A stretch of DNA of 11,349 nucleotides from positions 1-11,349 of the forward strand of contig JARFQC010000164.1 of NCBI GenBank assembly GCA_029287965.1, in the 5' to 3' direction. Within the stretch, counting starts at the first letter, position 1; the number at the start of each line of letters is the position of its first letter. Of this stretch, positions 5,874-11,349 are shown piece after piece. The DNA is from Arenicellales bacterium (lineage in GTDB: Bacteria; Pseudomonadota; Gammaproteobacteria; BMS3Bbin11). The notes beneath the pieces were generated by a model. It saw only the letters and a program-made list of their open reading frames with translations, was not told the DNA's origin and made no database searches. The translations under genes and the position numbers were made by a program.

Positions 5874-6972
5874 ATGGAAGATCTCAATCCCCTCTACACC
5901 CGGTTGAAAGACATGAAGGGCAGGCTGGAAGGCCTCAGGGGGTATCTTTGACTTTGAAACAAAGCAGGAGCAGCTGACCGAGATCCGTCGCGAACTGGAA
6001 GACCCCGATATCTGGAACGATCCCGAGCATGCCCAGAAACTGGGCCAGGAGCGTGCGCGCCTCGAAGCGGTGGTTGACACCATTGTCAACCTTGAAACCG
6101 GCATTGATGAATCCGATGAACTCCTTGCCATGGTCGAGGAAGAGGGCGATGAAAGCATGCTGGAAGAGGTCCACGCCGACCTGGCCGGCCTGGACGAAAA
6201 GCTCGAAGAACTCGAATTCAGGCGCATGTTCTCCGGCAAGATGGACGCCAAGAACGCCTACATGGATATCCAGTCCGGGTCCGGCGGCACCGAGGCCCAG
6301 GACTGGGCCAACATGCTGCTGCGCATGTACCTGCGCTGGGGTGAAGCACAGAATTTCAAGACTGAACTGATGGAAGTATCGGAAGGCGATGTGGCGGGTA
6401 TCAAGAGCGCCACGATCAAACTCAGCGGCGAGTATGCCTTCGGTTACCTGCGCACCGAAACCGGTGTCCACCGGCTGGTGAGAAAGTCGCCGTTCGATTC
6501 CGGCAATCGCCGTCACACCTCTTTCGCATCGGTATTCGTATCACCGGAAATCGACGAGAGCATTGAGATCGACATCAACCCGGCTGACCTGCGGATCGAC
6601 ACCTACCGCGCCAGCGGTGCAGGCGGCCAGCATGTCAACAAGACCGACTCTGCGGTACGCCTGACACATATGCCGACCGGCATAGTCGTACAGTGCCAGA
6701 ACGATCGCTCCCAGCACCGCAACAAGGCGCAGGCGATGGACATGATGAAGGCCCGCCTGTATGAACTCGAGATCCAGAAGCAGCGTGACGAACAGCAGGA
6801 GCTTGAGGACTCAAAATCCGATATTGGCTGGGGCAGCCAGATCCGTTCTTACGTGCTCGACTCTTCCCGTATCAAGGATCTGCGCACCGGCGTGGAGACG
6901 GGCAACACCCAGGCCGTGCTCGACGGCGACCTGAACCAGTTTATCGAGGCGAGCCTTAAGAGCGGATTATAG
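5874..6972 (+). CDS. prfB: Peptide chain release factor 2 (programmed +1 frameshift)
   Basis: RF2 recognises UGA and UAA in the ribosomal A site and triggers peptide release. The gene is in two frames: codons 1-25 (5874-5948) end at an in-frame TGA (5949-5951), and a +1 shift continues from 5950 to the stop at 6972, giving 365 residues, the same as the Escherichia coli protein. The stop-recognition tripeptide SPF is at 205-207 and the catalytic GGQ at 250-252, both in the E. coli positions. Residue 246 is Ala, as in most bacteria, rather than the Thr of E. coli K-12. The N-terminal peptide MEDLNPLYTR and the ATG at 5874 match the family, although the ribosome binding site is weak. Expression is autoregulated: low RF2 lets the ribosome pause at TGA and shift frame. 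lysS follows on the same strand after 113 bases, the usual order in gammaproteobacteria. Confidence 0.98.
5937..5952 (+). promoter_or_regulatory. Programmed +1 frameshift site of prfB
   Basis: AGG GGG TAT CTT TGA C is identical to the E. coli prfB site. The Shine-Dalgarno-like AGGGGG pairs with 16S rRNA in the elongating ribosome, CTT slips to TTT, and the poor context TGA-C delays termination. TGA is codon 26, also as in E. coli. A second TGA, at 5955-5957, lies in the original frame two codons on, so unshifted read-through would stop at once. Confidence 0.96.
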
Positions 6973-6985
6973 GCAGACAGAATAT

Positions 6986-7056
6986 CCCGTGGGAGCGATT
7001 GTTAATCGCGACAAACATAGTAAAAGAATATCGCGATTGACAATCGCTCCCACGGG
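6986..7056. repeat. REPIN-like inverted repeat between prfB and lysS
   Basis: Two 26-base arms (6986-7011 and 7031-7056) are reverse complements with one mismatch, around a 19-base loop. Each arm is itself a REP-like unit: a GTGGGAGCG head followed by a small palindrome (GCGATT, three bases, AATCGC) and a final GCGA-type end. That layout matches the REP sequences of Pseudomonas (GTGGGAGCGGG, then CCCGCGA) that are moved by REP-associated tyrosine transposases. It fills most of the 113-base gap between the two genes. If prfB and lysS are co-transcribed, the RNA would form a long hairpin between them. It has no T-run, so it is not a standard terminator. Confidence 0.85.
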
Positions 7057-7085
7057 GAGAATCACAAATTTAACGAAACATACAT

Positions 7086-8591
7086 ATGACCGACACACCA
7101 CAAGACGACAACGAACAAATCCGCCAGCGCCGCGACAAGCTCGACCTGCTGCGCGAGAACGGCAGCAACCCGTTTCCCAACGATTTCCGCCGCAATACCG
7201 TTGCGACGGAAATCCACGCCCACTACGGTGACAAGGACAACGACGAGCTGGAGGCCACTCCGGTAAGGGTCAAGATCGCCGGGCGCATGATGTCGCGCCG
7301 CATCATGGGCAAGGCCAGTTTTGCCCATGTGCAGGACATGTCCGGTCGCATCCAGTTGTTCGTGCAGCGCGACTCGCTTGCCGAGGGCGTCTACAACACC
7401 GGTTTCAAGAAATGGGATATTGGTGACATCGTTGGTGCGGAGGGCGAGCTGTTTCGCACCAAAACGGGTGAGCTGAGTGTGCGCGTCGATGACATTCGCC
7501 TGCTGACCAAATCACTGCGACCGCTGCCAGAAAAGTACCATGGCCTGACCGACCAGGAAATGCGTTACCGGCAGCGTTACGTCGACCTGATCATGAGCGA
7601 CACGTCGCGCAACACCTTCCGCAAGCGCAATCGCATTATCAACCTGATGCGCGAATACCTGGCCGACAGGGATTTTCTCGAAGTCGAAACGCCCATGATG
7701 CAGGCCGTCGCCGGCGGTGCCGCGGCGCGACCGTTTACGACCTACCACAATGCGCTGGGCATCGACCTGTTCATGCGTATCGCACCTGAGCTGTACCTCA
7801 AGCGCCTCGTCGTAGGCGGTTTCGAGCGCGTGTTCGAGATAAACCGCAACTTTCGCAACGAAGGCTTGAGCACCCGGCACAATCCCGAGTTCACCATGCT
7901 CGAGTTTTACCAGGCCTACGCCGACTACCAGGAACTGATGGACCTGACCGAGCACATGCTGAGGCATGTAGCGATAGCAGTGGAAGATGGCGAAACGACC
8001 GTCGAATACCAGGGCGAGCGTTACGACTTCGGCAAGCCCTTCGTGCGCATGACAGTCAAGGAAGCCGTCGTCGCCTACAATCCCGAGCTAAGCGATGCAG
8101 ACCTCGATGATGCCGCTACCCTGCGTGCGCATTGCGATAAGCTCGGCATCCCGCTGCGCGACAGCTACGGCGCCGGCAAGCTGCTGATAGAAATTTTCGA
8201 GAAGACGGCCGAGCACGAACTCAAGGATCCGACCTTCATCACGGCCTACCCGGTGGAAGTCTCACCCCTGTCTCGCCGCAATGACGACGATCCGACCGTG
8301 ACCGACCGCTTTGAGCTGTTCATCGGCGGCCGCGAGATCGCCAACGGCTTTTCCGAGCTCAATGATCCGGAAGACCAGGCAGAGCGATTCCGCGAGCAGC
8401 TGCGCCAGAAGGATGAAGGCGACGAAGAGGCTATGGCCTATGATGCCGACTACATCCGTGCGTTGGAGCACGGCATGCCCCCGACCGCCGGCGAAGGCAT
8501 CGGTATCGACCGTCTCGTCATGCTGTTCACCGACAGCCCGTCGATACGCGATGTACTGCTGTTCCCACACATGCGGCCCGAGGCGGAATAG
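7086..8591 (+). CDS. lysS: Lysyl-tRNA synthetase, class II
   Basis: Charges tRNA-Lys with lysine in the cytoplasm. The 501-residue protein has the N-terminal OB-fold anticodon-binding domain (about 60-145), then the class II catalytic core: motif 1 around 190-205 (FLEVETPMM), motif 2 with FRNEG at 256-260 followed by STRHNPEF, and motif 3 GEGIGIDRL at 469-477. Length and order of motifs match bacterial LysS closely and nothing is missing. The ATG at 7086 starts MTDTPQDDNEQ, a typical flexible acidic start. No ribosome binding site is seen in the preceding AT-rich 25 bases, and GGGGAG lies too far upstream, at the end of the REPIN-like repeat. It follows prfB as in E. coli. Confidence 0.98.
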   Translation: MTDTPQDDNEQIRQRRDKLDLLRENGSNPFPNDFRRNTVATEIHAHYGDKDNDELEATPVRVKIAGRMMSRRIMGKASFAHVQDMSGRIQLFVQRDSLAEGVYNTGFKKWDIGDIVGAEGELFRTKTGELSVRVDDIRLLTKSLRPLPEKYHGLTDQEMRYRQRYVDLIMSDTSRNTFRKRNRIINLMREYLADRDFLEVETPMMQAVAGGAAARPFTTYHNALGIDLFMRIAPELYLKRLVVGGFERVFEINRNFRNEGLSTRHNPEFTMLEFYQAYADYQELMDLTEHMLRHVAIAVEDGETTVEYQGERYDFGKPFVRMTVKEAVVAYNPELSDADLDDAATLRAHCDKLGIPLRDSYGAGKLLIEIFEKTAEHELKDPTFITAYPVEVSPLSRRNDDDPTVTDRFELFIGGREIANGFSELNDPEDQAERFREQLRQKDEGDEEAMAYDADYIRALEHGMPPTAGEGIGIDRLVMLFTDSPSIRDVLLFPHMRPEAE

Positions 8592-8606
8592 GGTGTTATC
8601 AACACC
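8592..8606 (+). other. Short hairpin directly after lysS
   Basis: GGTGTT and AACACC pair as a 6-bp stem over an ATC loop immediately after the lysS stop. No T-run follows (TAATAGC), so at most it is a weak terminator or a 3'-end stabiliser. Confidence 0.3.
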
Positions 8607-8611
8607 TAATA

Positions 8612-8688
8612 GCAGCAGCGGCGGCCTCGTAGCGATCTCAGCTGTTTTGTGTTACCCAAATAAATCGCGGAGAAGCCGCCGCTCCTGC
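8612..8688. repeat. Second REP-like inverted pair, between lysS and the Lol permease
   Basis: A 25-base arm at 8612-8636 and an inverted arm at 8664-8688 agree at about 20 of 25 positions. Read outwards, the right arm is a GCAGGAGCGGCGGC head with a GCGAT end, the same layout (GGAGCG head, GCGA tail) as the repeat at 6986-7056 but with a different middle. The 27-base loop between the arms is unremarkable. The left arm is more diverged. With the hairpin at 8592-8606 it occupies most of the 125-base gap. Confidence 0.65.
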
Positions 8689-8716
8689 AGCAAAACAACG
8701 CATTCTCTCGACTAGC

Positions 8717-9964
8717 ATGATCCGCCCCCTGGAACTCTTCATCGGCCTGCGTTACACCCGCGCCAAGCGGCGCAATCATTTCATCTCGTTTATCTCGCTG
8801 GCGTCCATGCTGGGTACGGCACTTGGGGTTACCGCGCTGATCACGGTGCTGTCTGTCATGAACGGTTTCGGCGAGGAACTGCGTGCGCGCATCCTGTCGG
8901 TTGCAGCCCATGTCACGGTAACCGGTTACTCGGAAGGACTCAGCGACTGGCAGAAAGTGTCTGACACGGTAACGAACGACGAACAGGTGCTCGGCGCTGC
9001 GCCCTATATCCTCGGGCAGGGCTTGATCAGTCATCGCAACAAGAGCAGCGGTGTACTTGTCAGGGGCATACTGCCGGACCGGGAACGCACTGTTTCAACG
9101 CTCGGTGAAGACATGAAGTCCGGGCAGATGGACGCACTCAAAGCCGGTGAGTACAGGGTCATCATAGGTCAGGAACTGGCCTGGTCGCTGGGTGTATGGA
9201 CGGGTGACAAGATCACCCTGATGGCGCCCCAGGCATCGGTGACGGCTGCAGGCATTCTGCCGCGGATGAAGCGCTTTACCGTCGCAGGTGTTTTTCATGC
9301 CGGCATGTATGAATACGACAGCGGCCTGGTGCTGGTGCACATGGACGATGCGACCAGGCTGTACCGCCAGGCCGGCAGCGTGACAGGTGTACGATTGCGG
9401 CTGGATGACATAGATAGTGCGCCACTGTACGGGCACCAATTGTCCGGCCGCTTGAACGGTGATTACCGGGTACGCAACTGGACGCAGGAGCATGTCAGCT
9501 TCTTCAAGGCGCTCAAGATCGAAAAGAATGTCATGTTCGTAATCCTGATGCTCATCGTAGCCGTCGCCGCGTTCAATCTCGTATCGACACTCGTCATGGT
9601 CGTCACCGACAAGCAGGCCGACATCGCCATCCTCCGTACGCTGGGCATGAGCCCGCGCAGCATCATGGCGATATTCATGTACCAGGGCACGATTATCGGT
9701 TTCATCGGCACCCTGGCCGGGGTGATAGGGGGCGTTGCGCTGGCGCTCAACGTGTCCGACATCGTGGCTGCCATCGAGGCCTTTTTCCAGGTCCAGTTCA
9801 TGCCCGGTGACCTGTACTACATCAGCGATTTTCCTTCGCGGCTAAATCGCAACGACGTGCTGGTAATCGCGGGCATCTCTTTCGCCATGTCGATTATCGC
9901 GACCCTCTACCCGGCCTGGCGCGCATCACGAACACATCCGGCCGAGGCGCTGCGCTATGAGTGA
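8717..9964 (+). CDS. Lipoprotein-releasing ABC transporter permease, LolC/LolE/LolF family
   Basis: Inner-membrane permease that extracts outer-membrane lipoproteins and hands them to periplasmic LolA. The 415-residue protein has the standard topology: a family N-terminus RPLELFIGLRYTRAKRRNHF, TM1 (about 23-47), a periplasmic domain (about 48-270), then TM2 (272-297), TM3 (316-346) and TM4 (381-401). NGFGEELRARIL (49-60) and the loop DKQADIAILRTLG (298-310), which contacts the ATPase, are family hallmarks. APQASVTAAGILPRMKRF (170-187) corresponds to the Hook region through which LolC binds LolA. No clear ribosome binding site precedes the ATG at 8717. lolD overlaps the end by eight bases. No second permease gene follows, so this may be a LolF-type subunit that works as a homodimer; alternatively the partner lies elsewhere. 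Confidence 0.92.
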   Translation: MIRPLELFIGLRYTRAKRRNHFISFISLASMLGTALGVTALITVLSVMNGFGEELRARILSVAAHVTVTGYSEGLSDWQKVSDTVTNDEQVLGAAPYILGQGLISHRNKSSGVLVRGILPDRERTVSTLGEDMKSGQMDALKAGEYRVIIGQELAWSLGVWTGDKITLMAPQASVTAAGILPRMKRFTVAGVFHAGMYEYDSGLVLVHMDDATRLYRQAGSVTGVRLRLDDIDSAPLYGHQLSGRLNGDYRVRNWTQEHVSFFKALKIEKNVMFVILMLIVAVAAFNLVSTLVMVVTDKQADIAILRTLGMSPRSIMAIFMYQGTIIGFIGTLAGVIGGVALALNVSDIVAAIEAFFQVQFMPGDLYYISDFPSRLNRNDVLVIAGISFAMSIIATLYPAWRASRTHPAEALRYE

Positions 9965-10640
9965 TCGCAGCATACTCGAATGCCGCGGCCTGGCGCGCAC
10001 CTTTCACGAGGGGCCGGAGGATGTGACGGTACTCAAGGGTGTCGACCTCAACATCACCGCTGCGGAGCAGGTGGCGATCATCGGTGCATCGGGATCCGGC
10101 AAGAGCACATTGCTGCATCTGCTCGGCGGTCTTGACGAACCCAGTTCCGGAACCGTGCTGGTGGACGGCCAGGACATCATCGCCTTGAAGCCCGGGCCAC
10201 GCGATCGTTTTCGCAACAGCAAGCTGGGATTCGTCTACCAGTTCCATCACCTGCTGCCGGAGTTCACGGCACTGGAGAATGTCTCCATGCCGCTCATGAT
10301 CAGGGGGCTGCGCCAGGAAGAGGTGAACGGGCGGGCCAGCGAGATGCTGAGAAGAGTCGGGCTGGAACACCGTCTTACCCACAAGCCGGGAGAACTATCC
10401 GGCGGTGAACGTCAGCGCACGGCCCTGGCGCGTGCAATGGTGACCCAACCGCTGTGCATCATGGCCGACGAACCGACTGGCAACCTGGACAGGAAAACAG
10501 CCGAGTCAGTCTATGCACTGATGCTTGAACTGAACGAGGAAAACGGTACCGCATTCGTCATTGTCACCCACGATCCCGCGCTGGCTGCGCGCATGAATCG
10601 CACCTGCATACTCGAGGACGGGGTATTGCGTGATACCTGA
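9957..10640 (+). CDS. lolD: Lipoprotein-releasing ABC transporter ATPase LolD
   Basis: Powers lipoprotein release by the Lol permease from the cytoplasmic face. The 227 residues contain Walker A GASGSGKST (43-51), the Q-loop VYQFHHLLPEFTALENV (93-109), the ABC signature LSGGE (147-151), Walker B CIMADEP (167-173) and the switch histidine in VTHD (H205). The sequence FHHLLPEFTALENV is typical of LolD within the MacB/LolD group. The ATG at 9957 lies eight bases inside the permease gene, with GAGG nine bases upstream, indicating translational coupling. The gene ends the plus-strand run. The next gene is convergent, and no clear terminator is visible in the 139 bases between them. Confidence 0.94.
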   Translation: MSDRSILECRGLARTFHEGPEDVTVLKGVDLNITAAEQVAIIGASGSGKSTLLHLLGGLDEPSSGTVLVDGQDIIALKPGPRDRFRNSKLGFVYQFHHLLPEFTALENVSMPLMIRGLRQEEVNGRASEMLRRVGLEHRLTHKPGELSGGERQRTALARAMVTQPLCIMADEPTGNLDRKTAESVYALMLELNEENGTAFVIVTHDPALAARMNRTCILEDGVLRDT

Positions 10641-10779
10641 TCCACGCAGCACAGTACTGCAAACTGATGTGTCATTAAGCGCGGCTGAAATGGTGTACGT
10701 ATGTGAATCGCCCGCCTGTCTTTCTTTCCACCAGGGTAATGAGGGTAAGCTCTAACGCCCATGTACCGGGAATGAGATC

Positions 10780-11349
10780 TTATTCAAATTCCATCATCAT
10801 GTAGATTCTTGCCGCATTCCTTAAAGCAAGTTCTCTATAAGTTTTCCATTGCATGAAAGCGGACTGGTCGATTTGATAGGCTTCAATTAAATCACCGCCA
10901 TCATCGAGTACTTTCCCCACTTCATTCTGCATATACGTTAAATAATCTTTAGTAAAATAAGTGACTGTGGGCAGGTCGGTGACACCACCATGACCGGGGA
11001 TGATGATGTCCGGATTTAATGTCTCGAGTTTATCCCAGTTGTTTATCCATTCACTTACGTTGGTATGTTCCAGGATAGGCAGCATGCGCACGTTAAAAGC
11101 AAAGTCGCCCGATATCAGCAGGCGGTCTTCAGGCAGCCAGAGTTGTGTGTCGTCGGGGCTATGTGCATGCCCAAGGTGTTTCAGGATGATCTTCCTGCCT
11201 TTTACCGGTATGACATACTCGTCTTTGAACGTACGGTCAGGCATCACGAGGCGAGATTTGAAATACTTGTCTTTCAGGCTGTTCCTGGCCCGTTCTATTA
11301 CCAGGTCTGAAGTGTGTTCCAGGATGGCCGGAGTGTTTTCATGTGCAAT
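10780..11349 (-). CDS. Metallo-beta-lactamase-fold hydrolase, C-terminal part (cut by the window end)
   Basis: The frame stays open from the TAA at 10782-10780 to the window end, so about 189 C-terminal residues are visible and the start lies outside. The visible part begins IAHENTPAILEH. Metal-site elements of the MBL fold follow: the His in LGHAHSPDD, the Asp in LISGDFAF and the His in PGHGG. The HxHxDH motif should be upstream, beyond the window. The HENT stretch and the layout resemble SoxH-like or quinoprotein-associated MBL hydrolases, but the substrate cannot be told. The C-terminal 70 residues are helical (YLTYMQNEVGKV, then YRELALRNAARIYMMMEFE). Codons are clearly richer in A and T than those of lolC-lolD, possibly reflecting a different origin. 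The GTG and ATG near 11247 are internal codons, not the start. Confidence 0.85.
   Translation of the reverse strand: MAHENTPAILEHTSDLVIERARNSLKDKYFKSRLVMPDRTFKDEYVIPVKGRKIILKHLGHAHSPDDTQLWLPEDRLLISGDFAFNVRMLPILEHTNVSEWINNWDKLETLNPDIIIPGHGGVTDLPTVTYFTKDYLTYMQNEVGKVLDDGGDLIEAYQIDQSAFMQWKTYRELALRNAARIYMMMEFE

Noticed and set aside
5777..5977. Open frame after AGGAGG (5768-5773) that overlaps the start of prfB
   Set aside because: The spacing to its ATG is only three bases, the product resembles no protein, and its second half is prfB in the wrong frame. A leader peptide cannot be excluded, but nothing supports one.
6070..6972. Release factor gene starting at the internal GTG at 6070
   Set aside because: This would drop the N-terminal domain; the upstream frame plus the exact prfB frameshift site explains the full 365 residues.
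10641..10779. Bidirectional terminator between lolD and the convergent MBL gene
   Set aside because: Only a loopless near-palindrome around AGATCT (10770-10785) is present, with no G+C-rich stem or T-run.

Overview
The window reads as a chromosomal segment of a gammaproteobacterium, probably a chemolithotroph or facultative anaerobe able to use hydrogen. The grounds are the prfB-lysS order with an Escherichia-type programmed frameshift in prfB, a Lol lipoprotein-export pair, REP-like repeats of a style known from Pseudomonas and relatives, and a bidirectional NAD-linked [NiFe] hydrogenase. The lineage is inference. No species is recognised.

Left part (1-5235, minus strand): a soluble NAD(+)-reducing [NiFe] hydrogenase (group 3d) operon, transcribed right to left as hoxF-hoxU-hoxY-[GIY-YIG gene and repeats]-hoxH, then probably a maturation protease that begins at base 21 and runs out of the window. 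HoxF and HoxU form the diaphorase module (FMN, NAD and Fe-S clusters). HoxY and HoxH form the hydrogenase module (proximal Fe-S cluster and NiFe site). hoxF/hoxU and hoxU/hoxY overlap by ATGA, but hoxY and hoxH are separated by 578 bases holding a small GIY-YIG nuclease-like gene and a pair of inverted REP-like repeats. A degraded copy of the same repeat lies on the other side of hoxH.

Middle (5236-5873): an AT-rich divergent region. On the plus strand it holds what looks like a complete short transcription unit: an FNR/CRP-family operator core centred exactly 41.5 bases before the start site predicted from a TAATAT -10 box, an 82-base leader, a strong ribosome binding site, a 58-codon gene for a small membrane or exported acidic protein, and a strong intrinsic terminator. 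This is the least explained and most interesting item in the window.

Right part (5874-10640, plus strand): prfB (release factor 2 with the complete +1 frameshift site), a REPIN-like inverted repeat, lysS (class II lysyl-tRNA synthetase), a second REP-like pair, then a LolC/E-type permease overlapping its LolD ATPase. No second permease follows lolD, so a LolF-type homodimeric exporter is possible.

Right edge (10780-11349, minus strand): the C-terminal part of a metallo-beta-lactamase-fold hydrolase, convergent with lolD, visibly more AT-rich than its neighbours and cut by the window end. I see no tRNA, rRNA, CRISPR array, transposase or phage gene.
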